A stretch of 64,000 nt of DNA, taken from Liolophura sinensis (Eukaryota; Mollusca; Polyplacophora; Chitonida; Chitonidae). The stretch is taken from positions 2,579,001 to 2,643,000 of the forward strand of contig NC_088299.1 in the NCBI RefSeq assembly GCF_032854445.1, in the 5' to 3' direction. Under the pieces are notes generated by a model. The model saw nothing but the letters and a program-made list of their open reading frames with translations. It did not search any database and was not told the DNA's origin. Below, in pieces: positions 1 through 13,200 of the stretch (positions are counted from its first letter, which is position 1; every line of letters begins with the position of its first letter). The translations under genes and the position numbers were made by a program.

Positions 1-1590
1 CCAGCCAGGTATTGATCGACCACTAAAAGTAAGACATGATTAAACATGATTTTATGAGGGCAGCAGGGTCTGTGCGCCAGTGCTAGCGTAGAACTATGAC
101 TCAAGAGCATTTGGCCATTTTCGCTCGCTGTGAGTTCGGTTCGGTGAGACTCGGTTTATCTCCAATGCCACCTGGAAGGTCTTCAGCGATCTGCGGATGG
201 TCGTGGGTTTCCTCCTACCATACTGCTGGCATCCGCCGTATAAGTGAAATATTCTTGAGTACGGCGTAAATTATATATCGATACGAGTAATATGTGAAGA
301 TGGCCACTTCTCCTTTGACAACGTACAATAATAATTCTAAATTTTTCCCAAAACATAAAATTTTACAGTATTGGGTAATTGTTGGTTTCTGAGAAAATGA
401 ACAAAAATAAATATGTGTTCACAAAAGTAATATGGGTAAATGATGTGTGCGATCAGAACATCTGATTAAATGGCGTGGGTGGGACCCTATGACCCTATGC
501 CTTGGAGTAGACGAAAACATAGGAATAGATTCTAATCTTTATTATAGAAACTGTTCTAATGAATTGGCCCTAATATAGGGGAAACTTTTGATATAATTAC
601 TTTCTGATGTGAACAAAGTGTTGAATTTTCTTAAATCTCTTTCAGCTAAATTTGGCCATTCCCATTTCGCAACTTTTCGTCACTATTTTTGTGGAAGTGT
701 TAGCCATTTATACACGTCCTCGTAAGATGGGCCTGGCCATTCTCATTATGGCTGCCGGATTTCCTGTCTACTGGGTGGGAGTCTGCTGGAAAAAGAAACC
801 TAGGGCTATTTGCAGGATATCAGGTAAAACTTCACCATGTCTCTGATCCACATTGTATGTATGTATGTATGTATGGGTATTTTCTCAGTTATATGACGGC
901 GAAGAGACATTAGTTGTGTGTACATATAGTGTGTCTTTTTGTGGTATGGCGAGTGCTGCCGCCACTGGAGTATCATGCCAAAGACACCAGATATGACACC
1001 CCACCCAACTCAGTTACATTATGCTGACACCGGGCCAATCAGTCATATTACCTTGCTCTAACCTTTCAGTACTGCATCATCGGCAAGCGATGCACCAACA
1101 CGTTCTGACCATTTTTGAAGTCTTTGGTATGACCCTACCCAGATTTGATCCTAGTTCTTTCGACTATTAGGCAACAGAAGGGATCCATGCTGTTTTAAGT
1201 GGCTTTAAGTCAGGTTGTCTAGCAAAGGGCGGTGGATCACTCTAGTTACCTTTGTTCACTAGCCTGACAATCGCGCGGTGTAAGCGAAAGACAATCTGGA
1301 GAATGGAACTAAAGATCATGCAGCCAAGGAATATATATCAAACCAATAAAAGAACGGAGACATGACACGTTAAATCAAAATGTTATCTTTTATCCTGACT
1401 TTAAAAACTTCCTTAAGTTCATAATACTTTTTCGGAGTCATTTGTTTGGTGGTGCATGGGGGTTGGGAGGGGGGCTGGTTTGAGCTCTTTCGGATCGCTA
1501 ATTATCAGGTGTATTATTTTTCTGTTTTCAGATCAAATTACTCGCACAATACAATGTGTATTTGAGGTGAACTACCCCCAGAATCTTTGA
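1..1590 (+). CDS. SLC7-family amino acid transporter light chain, copy A (3' part only)
   Basis: Last three coding exons of a multipass amino acid transporter: 1-28, 646-823 and 1532-1590 (stop TGA 1588-1590). The first fragment reads QPGIDRPLK before a GTAAG donor. The second (59 codons plus 1 nt) encodes two membrane segments and the motif VYWVGVCWKKKP. The third encodes a short cytoplasmic tail ending NYPQNL. Exon lengths (178 and 59 bp) and phases are identical to copy B at 17974-18151 and 18692-18750, and the proteins are nearly identical there, so this is the upstream member of a tandem pair. By family knowledge these are 12-TM light chains that pair with an SLC3 glycoprotein for amino acid exchange. 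The rest of the gene lies left of the window. No frameshift is seen, so it is probably functional. Confidence 0.9.
63..272 (+). mobile_element. S1 SINE (tRNA-derived), diverged, in SLC7 copy A intron
   Basis: Head GCAGGGTCTGTGCGCCAGTG to tail TTCTTGAGTACGGCGTAAA. Sits just after the exon ending at 28, the same place as the SINE 17427-17612 in copy B. Confidence 0.7.
925..1165 (-). mobile_element. S3-type SINE fragment
   Basis: CCACTGGAGTATCATGCCAA, GACACCGGGCCAATCAGTC and AGTCTTTGGTATGACCC modules; tRNA-like part incomplete. Confidence 0.7.
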
Positions 1591-1959
1591 TCTCCCCATC
1601 AGCACAGACTATGGTGCCCAATTGGCAGCTTGTTCCAAGACTATGTCGGTTACTGTGGAGAACCTCAAATCTCATACCGCTGACCGGAAGTGTTGATATA
1701 TGCGGAGTAATGTCGGTAGCAATATGGGCCACGCAGGGATACATTATCATCGAACTGTAGTCAGGAGATTTTTGGACAATTGAGTTGTTTTATTATGAGT
1801 TTTATGCAGATCGTCTATAACATACCGGTGTTTCTTTGCTGTTTTGATCGAAGCCTCTTGTACACCTCTTGGTATCCGAGATTACTTCTGGACTATACCT
1901 CAGTAGATTTTGATGACAATGACTGGAACTTTCGCCAGCAGGCCTTTTCCATCTGATTC

Positions 1960-2215
1960 ACTGCTGGACCGTTTGCCAGTAATTATTTATGATATTTGAT
2001 TTACTATTGGACTGTTTGCCAGTTGATTTTCGTAACTTCTGATTTACTGTTAACGGTTTGCCAGTAGATTTTCATGACATTTGATTTACCGTTGGACTGT
2101 TTACCAGTAGATTTTATGACATTTGATTTACTGTTAACCGTTTGCCGGTAGATTTTTATGACATTTGATTTACTGTTGAACCGTTTGCTAGAAGATTTGT
2201 TGACGTCGTATATAC
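1960..2215. repeat. ~55-bp minisatellite downstream of SLC7 copy A
   Basis: Five imperfect units with the core TTTGCCAGTAGATTTTCATG and ACATTTGATTTACTG. A decayed version of the same repeat occurs after copy B (19160-19400), so it predates the gene duplication. Confidence 0.75.
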
Positions 2216-2634
2216 TATGGCGCACTAGTAGATTATCAGGACATCGGAAATTACTAGAAGATTTGTAAGAAGAATGCAAAAATGAGCTGGATACTACTGG
2301 CAGTAGTTGATACGAATGTACATTTTTTAATATAACCCTGATCCCATGACTCATTAAATATGTTTTCCTATTTTATCAAGGATTTTTGTTGGATTTGTGA
2401 TTCATAATTTTGTACTGTTTGATTGTGCAAACTTCCGGGTAGCAGCATTTAAATTCCCTTCAATCACTACAAAGGGATAATATTCTGCATATGATGTTTG
2501 TTTGATTTGGATCTAATCGTTTTCAACATTATCTCGGTCACATCACGACGCTACTTAGTCAAATGTCGAGGGGGAGGTGAGAAGGGGGAGCGGTATGTGT
2601 CAGGCTATTCCAGTCCCAAAGGCGAAGGTTCTGG

Positions 2635-2925
2635 AACAAGGTTTTCAGACATATGATGACGAAGGAGTCCTTGGAGTGTATGTAATGTTCCTCCTTGTTG
2701 TAGGACGGATTTCCAGTGCTAGGGAAAGTAAGCAGCCCCGCCCGAGCCATTATACTGATACGGGTTGCACTATCCCCTTAATGCTGAACGCCAAACGAGG
2801 AAGTAACAAATTCCGCCTTTTCGGGGTCTGAGGTGTGACTCCACTCAGGACTGAACCTGGATCTACCGTCTCCGAAGCGGACCTTCTACCAACTGTGCTA
2901 TTGTGGCAGGTCCCACTAAGGGCTA
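2635..2925 (-). mobile_element. S2-type SINE
   Basis: Has GACGAAGGAGTCCTTGG, GCCCCGCCCGAGCC and, on the minus strand, a tRNA-like head with GGTAGAAGGTCCGCTTCGG and a B-box-like end. Confidence 0.8.
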
Positions 2926-4226
2926 CTTAAGACCCGCAAGCTGTGATGTGTCAGACAGCGATACGTTTTAGGAAATTTCTGGTGACAAAATCAGGGCGTG
3001 AATCAGAACAAAATACATATTTGACTCTTTTTTAATTCTTTTATCGTCAAGATTCATAACGTTTATTTTCCGGACATATTTTTAATACCCGTGTTTTTAT
3101 GGTTTTATGAGATGGAATGTCTACCAATATTGGGACAAATATAGTTTATTAGAATTCATTAGCTAAAATCCAAGGTTGTCCATCGAGAAACCCACCCCAT
3201 ACTGAAACCAATGATAATCACAGAAGCCCCATATGACCGATAGAAACCATTCTGACAAGCTTCAGAAGATGTGCTTTCAAAACTGTTGTGTTGGCGTGTA
3301 TTTGTAAAAACTTCCATTTGGTACATCTGACATTTGCGACTTAAAACGTGAACATGAATGATAGTGTAGAGGCTGCGGTTATACAGTGGGAAAAGGCCAC
3401 ATTTGTCGTCATGTAGACTTAATGACGAATTTTAACAATCGTGCCGTGGAGAGTGTGATCACGTGGTTCTGTTAGGGACGTCCTTTGTTCGTATTTGCTG
3501 TTGACTAAATTCAAAGAGTATCACTTTACAATGAATACTGTGTTTACGTACGATAGCTACATACATACTGAATAATGTGTTTTTGAGGGCGGTTTAAATC
3601 TGGGGCGAATATTTGTATCAGAGTGAATAGATGCTATAGGAAGATGGCGGTATGTAAAGGCCTTTACAATTATACATACCATTGAACGATTTCGACTGTG
3701 GAGATATACTCTATAACATTGGTAGGGTTTAACAGTATTGTCGTTATTAGGGAGTAGTCTCTCTGGATATAGCACCGACTCCAGTGCTGAGAATTGGTAG
3801 GATTTGTTACAATATTATATTGATGATATTATATATCGATGATTTTAATAGAGAAAATGTTTATTATTTATAGGCTCAGTTTTCAAAATATAAGTTTGAC
3901 GATATATTGTATTACAATACTATATATATCAATCATAGGCTTTGTTTTACAATATTGTGCTAATGATATAGGCTGTGTCTTAAAATATTATATTACTGAC
4001 ATGCGGTAAATGACCTAAAACTTCACTGAAAACATTGCATTTTTGCAGATAAAAATGCGTGTGTAAATATTATTTTTGGTGCTGAAACTAACATTTTCCT
4101 CGTAGGATATCATACTGCTTTCCAAGACACCTGACAACACCTTCCTAAGATCAATAGAATCCTCACAATCAGCCTCTGCACGTACATGCATGACCTGTGA
4201 CGGAAGTTGAGGGACTTCTCACCAAT

Positions 4227-7200
4227 ATGGCGACTTCACCGCAGAGCGGACAGGCGACCGAACTGAAGAAAACAGTTAACTTTAAACAGTGCACGGCAAT
4301 TCTCATAGCCTTAACGGGACACATCGCCATCTTTATCCGTCCCTCAGACATTCTGGCGAACATCGGCTCCATCGGTGGCTTCTTCATATTTTTATTGGTG
4401 AGCGGCCTGACATGTTTACTCCTGGCCCTGTGTTTTGCCGAGGTCGGGACGATTTACCCGAAAGCCGGCGGTCCTTACGCCTTCGTGTTGATCGTGTTCG
4501 GTAGTCTGCCCGCCTTCATAATCATGTGGGGATACATATGCCTTATTGTGGGACCCTTCTGGGTTATCATGGCTCACACTGCCGTTCTATACCTGGTCAA
4601 ACCATTCTACCCAAACTGTGACCCCCCGGAGACCGTCCTCAAATTACTTACAGCCTGGACCCTGGGTAGGTATATGTACCACTATACATATTTCAGCCAA
4701 TGTCAATTGTCGAGTTCAAAGCTGTGTCGTTTAATAAAGCTAGCGATGTCCAACATCATTTACCTTGAATTACTTAGCCTTATTAACTCTTCAAAGCCCT
4801 GAGCCTGGGTTCTAAGATATGCATGATTCACGTCCCAGTCAGGTTCCGGTTTACAATGCTCCGAAGTTACTGATGCTGAAGTGCGTTCACTGGCCGGCGG
4901 GGTGAGTGAGTGAGTTAGTGAGTGCTTGAAGTTTCACGTCGTACTTAACAATTTTTCAGTCAAATGACGACGAAGGAGTCCTTAGAGCGCATGCAATGTG
5001 CCTCCTCGTTGCAGGATGGATTTCCACCGCTTTTTTTTTCATCTAGTGCTGCTTCACTGAGACGACTTACCGAAGGCAAGTAAGCTGCCCCGCCCGAGCC
5101 ATTATACTGATACGGGTGAACCAGTCGTTGCTCTATTCCCTTCATGCTGAACGCCAGGCGAGGATGTTACAACTTCCTCTTTTAAAGTCTTAGGTGTGAC
5201 TCGACCCAGGATTGATCCTGGATCTACCGCTCCTGACTGGCCGGCGGAAAATCCCCTAGCTGAGGAACGCGAACCGCATTGCCATTGCCATCATTTCCAG
5301 TCGAAAAAGTAGGTTTCTGAACAATTTGGTATCTATAGTCAGGGAAGGGAGAATACGAAGCCTACAGCTCAGTATCAACCTTGCTGGTAGGAACATGGGT
5401 TTTCATACTGATGTTATTTAAAGTTAAAAAAAAGCTAAATTGTGACGTAAGGTTCATCATACAGGCAACTGAAAACTATGCGTAAAAATACTTTCATTTT
5501 TTTTTTGATTTTTCTATGAGTGTTGAAAGGCATTCAAACATTTGAAAACTATGATGGGCTTTATGAGCCATACTGACGATCTATAGGAACTCTGACGTTA
5601 CATCACCTTTTTTTCCTGATGTTCATGAGAATGAAGGCATTTTTGGGAACATTATTTCAGCAATCTTTCACTCATGGGTAAAAAGACTCGTTCCAACATT
5701 AGGTGTCGTCAAACAGTTCAGAAAACTTCCTGTGACCTCTGACAGTATGGTCCACAAAGCCCACTTTAGAATTCAAATGTGTGAGCGCCTTTCACTCTTT
5801 TCACAAAAATCTGAAAAAAATAAATGAAAGCATATTTATATACAGTTTTAAGTGGTCTATTTAGTGATGCCTACTTCGATTGTTAGTGGTCTTGTCCTTT
5901 AATGAAAGATTCAAGCAACTCTATGAACAAGACATGCTATAAGCCGTAACACTAGTATGTAGTGGAACTGAAGAAGATTTTGTTGCCTTTGACGTTAATA
6001 CAGCAATGACCGGTTTTATTTAACTAAAAACAATTGATGATAAAATTCCATCAGTTAAATCTTTGAGAGGAAATAGTGGTATTTAGAGTAGTGAAATACC
6101 ATGTGGATATGTCCCAAAACACATTGAACGTCTAGTTCTTCAGTGAGACGTTTGAGTTTTAGTAAAAATCCACATGTAGCTAACGTATGGATTTTTTTGC
6201 AACTTTTTTGCAAATATGTTTTCCAAAATGACTCTACCTTTTACAGCTCCCTCGTGAAGAGGACAAGTACAAGTTTGGTGATACAGCTTCTTGACTCCGC
6301 AATAAAGCGAGCTTTGTCTGTGGATGCTGTATATTGGTGTGGTGTGAAGGTGCATATGGGCACCTTTCGATGAGATAAGATTGAATTGTTTCTTTGATTT
6401 GTGTTTTACGCCGTACTCAAGAATATTTCACTTATACGACGGCGGCCAGCATTATGGTGGGAGGAAACCAGAAAGTTTCCTCCCAGAAGGATTGTTGTTG
6501 TACAAAAGCATGATAGCAATAGTTCTACCAGACAAATGTAATATTGTTTTGAGCTTTGTTGGCGGGAACAATAACGTATTTCTCATCATTATTTAGGTCA
6601 TCAAGTCGACCTACATTTTGTAAGACGTTCACAACTTGCTTGGCTCTTGTGTGACCATTAGTATTTATAAGATGGCTTGCATACACAATCGTTTTCTTTA
6701 CAAATGCCAGAGACTGAAGGTTCTCCCTTGTCCTGTTTTACCCCTTTTTTTAGTCTCCAAGTGCCGAAAGGACAACTTCTTATTAGCTTTCATATTTATG
6801 TTTCCAGGCTCCCTATACCTCAAACATCTCACAGGTATATTTCGAAGGTAATCATTGATTACAATATTAAGATAACTCGACATGTTAACATGGATAGTAG
6901 GTAAAGTTTGACAATTTACAGTCACATTTGTATCTACAAGATGTGTACTCAGACATCACAAAATCTTTGCTTTCGCGTAAGACACTCAGTCTATAACGAA
7001 CGTCAGACTGCGCGAACAGCCTGACAAGCACCGTCATTTGATGTTACGTCAGGCTCTACAAAAACTGGTAGGATCCCTGCCTTACCTTTTGCATATTTAA
7101 CTAATTCTTTGAATCCGATTGGTTGCTGATTTATGTGCAGTAACCGGTTTAATATTTTGTCCTATTTAATAGATAAACTGTACAGGCCATAAATCAAGTT

Positions 7201-10200
7201 TTGAACCAGCTTAATCCATGGATGATATTTGTACACATAAAGTGGAATACGCAATCTCTGAAATCCGCTGGTTAAATTATATTATAGTTATATGTTATAG
7301 TTATTTCATGTCAGTTTTTCGTAATTTGCTCATATCTTGAAAAATAATGGAAGTGGCAGGTTACATTGAGCCATATTCATATCATATTGGCATTTAAACA
7401 ATTAAACCTCTGATCCCGGGATCACGAAGCTATCCTAGATTTAAGTCGAATTTTAAATTTTAATCATTTAAATTCAGTATATTCCTTTATTTTTGCTGAA
7501 ATTTGTCGTAGAATAACTTATCTAGAAATTACGTTGTCTTGCGATATTTTGAGCTTGTAACATCAGAAATAGCAATTATAAAATGATCTGGAATTTTGAC
7601 TTAAGCCCAAGATCGCTTCGTTATCCCTCGGACTGGGTCTGAATATACTTGAGTACACATGAATGAGATGCTGTATGATTATAAAAAGCAGGGTTAGTGG
7701 ACATACTCAAAATCTTAGATTTTAAACTAACTTTGTTGATATTAAATGTTTGAGAGGAACGGTACATAAATTGTATGTTAATCTGGACATTGGTACGCTT
7801 CAGTGGTGAAAGCATATTAAGTCTTGAGTATGTTCATGAAATGGCAGAAATTTGAAACACGATGTAGTGGTTAACGGTTTATTGGCTACGCTTCTCCATT
7901 CCTATCTTTAGTTCCATTGTCTTGTTCTTGAGCCCTAGACAAGACTGTTGTAATGAGCTGTCGCCATTTTCACCAGATCGCCTTGTTTTTGTGTCCCCGT
8001 CACGGTGGCTGTGATCAGGTATCTGCATTTTCACTGTGTCGTCTTGTCGTTTGCCTCAGCCTCGGTGGTTGTAATTGGTTGTCTGCATTTTCACTTTGTC
8101 GTCTTGTCTTTGTACTCCCGTGACGGAAGTTGTTTGTATTTTCACCTTTTTCATCTTGTCGTTGTGCTCCAGCCTCAGTAGGTTGTGATTAACTCTCTGT
8201 ACTTTCGCCTTATTTTTTTGTCTTTGTTCTCCAGTCACAGTGGTTAATATTCAGCTGTCTCCAAACTATTAGGTCCCCAATCCCTATCGTCTTGTCCTTG
8301 TTCTAAGGTCACGGTGGTTATGATCAACTGTCTCTACCCAAACTTATCGTCTTGGCTTTGCTCTCTGGTCACAGTGATTGTGATCATCCGCCTGTAGTTG
8401 TCCCTCCCATCGCCTTGTATTTGTGCTCTAGTTAGGGTGGTTATGATCAACTCTCTGTGCCCCCCCCCCCCCCCCCTACGCCCTATCGCCTTGTGTTTTG
8501 TCTCCAGTCATAGGGACTGTGATAACTGTCTTGTATTTATGCTGTATTTTGTGATTAGCTGTCTGCATTTTCACCTTGCCGTTTTGTTTTTGTACTGCCG
8601 TCACGGTGTTGTGACCATTTGTCTGTAATTTAACCCTGTCGTCTTGTCTTTGTGATCCCGTCACGATGGTTATGATCAACTGACTGTATTTTCGCCGTTA
8701 TATCGTTTTGTATTTGTTCTCCAGTCACGGTGGTTGTCATCAACATTCTGTATTTTCATCTTATCATCCTGTATTTGTTCTCCAGTTACGGTACTTGTGA
8801 TCAACTGTCTGTACTTTCGCCTTATTGTCTTGTCCCTCTTCTCCAGTCACGGTGGTTGTTGGCAATTGTCTGTATTTTTCATATTATCGTCCTGTCAATC
8901 TTCTCAAGTCACGGTGGTTGTGATCAACAGTCTGTATTTTCTTCTTGTCACCTTGTATTTGTTCTCCAGTGACGGTGGTTGTCATCAACAGTCTGTATTT
9001 TCATCTTATCACCCTGTATTTGTTCTCCAGTCACTGTGGTTGTGATCAACTGTCTGTACATGAAGTACATCACCCGTGTCCAAACGTTCCTGAGCGGAAC
9101 CAAGATGGTGGCCATGTTGATCTTGATCATCGTCGGTTTGATCCAGTTTGCACAAGGTCAGTGAATGATCAGTTTCAATGTTGATCCGAAATTATGACCG
9201 CATAACCTTTATTTTGGTAAATATATATAGGGGTCATGTCCGACATTCGTATACCATTCGTAGCCCGTAAGCGGCGTTCCAAGTCGATAATCGCAAGATC
9301 CATGTCCAAAACAACGTTTAACACTAGTTTCCAAAGACAAAGGTATGTAAGAAATTATACAAATAGGAGATAAAGCTGGTAACACACAAGAAAGAAGTGG
9401 TCATCAGTTTTCAATGATGCCCGGCAGACAGAGGATGTTCCAGGCATGAACTCCATATCAAAGTTCAAATCCGTAGTCCATGAATGAGTTCCAGGTCAAA
9501 TAACAATTAAACAAGGTATCTCAGTCGCGCTTTGATTGCAACTGTTCATAAAGGCATCATGCTGCCTTTACGGCCCCTATCCCCAGGTTAAGCGGTATTT
9601 GATACAGTTCAAAAAATGACGAGCGTTACAGACCTTAACCGAACATTCTAAGCAAATTATGATAATTAGAAGCTCGTCTATAGTAAATTTATGTTAGTAG
9701 TTGTATGGTAGAACGTTTCAGCGTCAATATATTATACCATCATATCCTTATGTTGTTCCTTGCAACTCCTTCAGAACTCATTGCCGCACACACACACCCC
9801 CATTGTCACACATCTCCTTGTCACAAGACCAATTGTCTCACACCGCATTGTCTCACACTGCATTGTCACACACCCAACTATCACACACTGCATTGTCTTA
9901 AATATCAATCATAGTCACACGTGTAATTGTCCCACACCTGACTCATACATTAAATTGTCTCGCACCTCAGTTTCTCGTGCCCACCCTTCATGCTTTATAC
10001 CTATGTTGCAAATATCATTTCAGTCAGTGTTGGCTACTGTAATATATAAGCCTAAACACTTCCTTATTGTGTACTGTATGCTTGACACCGATCGACCAAA
10101 CTATACTACACTGTTGCTCAAGTTGGAATGAAATATTTTTACCACTTTTATAAACTGACGGCCAAAAGAAACTTTACGACTCCGTGAGTTAAATTTAACC

Positions 10201-13200
10201 AGCCTTTGTAGCAAATTAATACCAAATTATTGTAGGAAAACATTGTACGAAGCATATGCCCATGTGCAACAATTGTCATATACGTCCACACGAATTTGTT
10301 GGTAATAAGTGGTATAAAAACTTTACACACAGTGTGCTGGACTTGCACACTGACCTAAAAACCACCAAAGTAATTTCTCGATTGACTCCAGAACAACGCG
10401 AGAGGGCCCTGGGTATGGTATCCATGGGAGCCACCCATGCCCACGTTGCAAGAACCTTCGGCTGCTCTCGTGTAACTGTGTCAAACTTCATGCAACGTTA
10501 CAGACAGACAGGGCAGACATCGGACAGGCCAAGAACAGGCAAGTCTAGGGTAACTACGCCCAGAGAAGACGGATACCTGCGCACCTTACACCTGTCGAAC
10601 CGCTTCCTGACAGTGACGTCATCGTCAATAAAAGCCTTAGGTCCAGGAGAATCATAGCTCACGGAATTAGGGCCTATCGACCATTCAGAGGGCAGTTGTT
10701 GACAGGTGGGCTCGAATTGTACGCCGTTGACAGCGACGTGATTAGCAACGTGTTGTTTTCATGGATGAAAGCCGCTTCTGCCTGTTCCGAGCCGATGGCA
10801 AACGTCGAAGAGGCAAACGAACGGCTGCATCATGCGTCCAGGAGGTGGGTACCGTTTGATGGCGGCAGCGTGATGGTGTGGGATGGGATTTGTGGAGAGG
10901 AACGGACACCACTTTTCATCACCTACGGTAACAGCTCAACGTCACGTGGATGAAATTCTACCTCCTGATTCAACAGCAGCCAGGTGGTGTCCTGTACCAA
11001 TATGACAACGCCAGACCCCATACAACTGGAGTTGTGCAGAACTTCCTGGATGCCAATGATGTCAACGTCTTGCCGTGGCCTGCACGTTTCCCCATATATG
11101 TCCCCCATAGAACACCTTTGGGATATCATGGGTCGTCGAGTAAGACAACGGCCACACCTTGCAACCAAGCAAAAAGAACTGGTGTTCGTTCTCCAAGATG
11201 AATGGCAACGAATCCCTAGTCATCTCATCAGACGACTGACTTTTTCTATGCGTCAGAGAGTTTTTGCATGCATTGAAGTAAGGGGTGGCCACACGTGATA
11301 TTGATAGGTTTTGATATTGACTAATTTTAGAAATAATCAACTTTCACTTGTTCACTTGTAAAATGATTTGAGGGCTGCTTGGTCCGTTCTTACTCGAGAC
11401 TTCAATATCTAAAGTCATTGGTCTTTTCAATATATTAAACTTCAGTCATCCTGTTTTTTGCTTTGGCAAAATAAATTGATTTGAACTCTTTGTAAAGTTT
11501 CTTTTGGTCGTCAGTTTAGATTGATTCTTATAGTATATGTTACATGTATTTATGACATCTGAGGTGTATATCACCACAATACTTGATTGTTCAGTCTCTT
11601 CAGAACTGCATACTCAGCCTGAACTAAAGACTGAGAGCACAATCATTACTGCCGAGTGCGGCCACCCCTGGAGGAAATCGGGGCCTCAAGACGTTGGGGG
11701 TACACTTTCCACAAGGTTGTTAATGATGTCAATGGGCGGGGCTTCCCACTCAGTCAAGAGCCTCAGCTAACTTTTGTTGATTTTGGAGCTGATTGTTCCT
11801 GCCATTGATGGCTCGGCCTAAGACATCCCAGGCATGCTTGATAGGGTTGATATCTTTGGAGGAAGAAGGCTTGAAGAAATTCTGTCACTGCAGCTGCCCT
11901 GTGCGGCCTAGCGTTGTCGTCTTGCAGTCATGATTTGTTTCCATAAACCCTTCTTGCGAGTGGAAGGCAGTGGTTTCCCAGAATGCCCACGCACACGATG
12001 GCGTTGACGTTTCCTTCCGGCATCACCAGCGGCGTTTTCCCTCCATCATTAATACCGGCCCATATTATCGTTGAAGTGCCACCATCTTGAGCCCCTCCCT
12101 GAATATAGTCATCTCTGAGGTTCTCACCACGTAATCGTCGAACCCTTTATCTTCGATCTACACGGTCAATGACGTAGTGGTTCTCGTCCGTAAAGACGAC
12201 ATGTTGCCAGTGCCCGGGCAGTTATCTTCTGTGCTCTCTAGCCCAGCGTATTGGAGCAAGTCTGTGTTGAGCACTTAGGCGTGAACATTTGGTCTTTCGT
12301 CTTGCTCGGTAACCATGTTGTGGCAATCTTCAGTTCACAGTTTGGCGGGAAACGTGGATTCCATAGTGCCTTCTCCACAAACGACGAAGACGGCTCGTTG
12401 GCATTTTCCGGTTTCTACTGCACATATTAAGCAATCGGCGATCATCTCGTCTGGTAGTGTGGTCGTGCTGGAGATTTTCGTGTCCTAAAAATAACCCATC
12501 TCTCGATGACGTTGGAGGATTTTATAGACCGCACCCTGTAATATGCCGACCAAATCGGTGACTTCGGCTTGTTTTACCTTCTCCGTTGGAGTACAGGCAC
12601 TCATTGGCGTATTGGCAATGCCGTTGGGCTCGGCATATCCTAGAAAACCTATGTGTCAGTTTTTGTTGTGAAGGTAACAGCCAATCGTGAAGAACGTGAG
12701 CTCCTTTCATACGGGATTTGCGCAAGGAAGAGAACAAAACATCAGACGTCTGGTCCTTTATAGCTCCCAGCAGAAGGCTTTGTTACATAATTCAAGATTT
12801 GCATGAATTTGTTTCACTCAGGTCGTGGGCACGCATTATAAAATCATTAACCGGCTCTAATATAATTACTGAGGCGCTCAGAGAGAAATAAATTTGAAGA
12901 TAGGGCCTGAAATATTTTTATTTTAAATTTATGAGCAGCAGTGTATATAAAATGTTGTCTTCCTTCTTTGATGGCTATTAGCCTGAGATTGTGTAAGGTA
13001 AATTTCACATGATCAGCATGCTTTTCCTCACCTGAGCTATTTATTTGACTGGTGGTTATTCCGTATTCAAAAATATTTCATTTATACTACGGCAGCCAGC
13101 GTTATAGTGGGAAGTTATCAGGCAGAGCCCGAGATAAACCCACGGGCGTCAACAGGTTGCTGGCAGAACTTATGTACTGCCAGAAAGAGAGAGCAGTATG

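Larger units (their letters stand above)
1591..4226. other. Intergenic region between SLC7 copies A and B
   Basis: Holds the 3' flank of copy A (similar to copy B's flank for several hundred bp), a minisatellite, an S2 SINE and AT-rich DNA. No exon recognised. The promoter and any non-coding exon of copy B should lie near its right end; none could be fixed. Confidence 0.6.

Noticed and set aside
8730-9045. Open frames reading through the acceptor minisatellite as a possible repeat protein
   Set aside because: The frame follows intron-like pyrimidine tracts and unit lengths are not multiples of three; only the last exon is protein-like.
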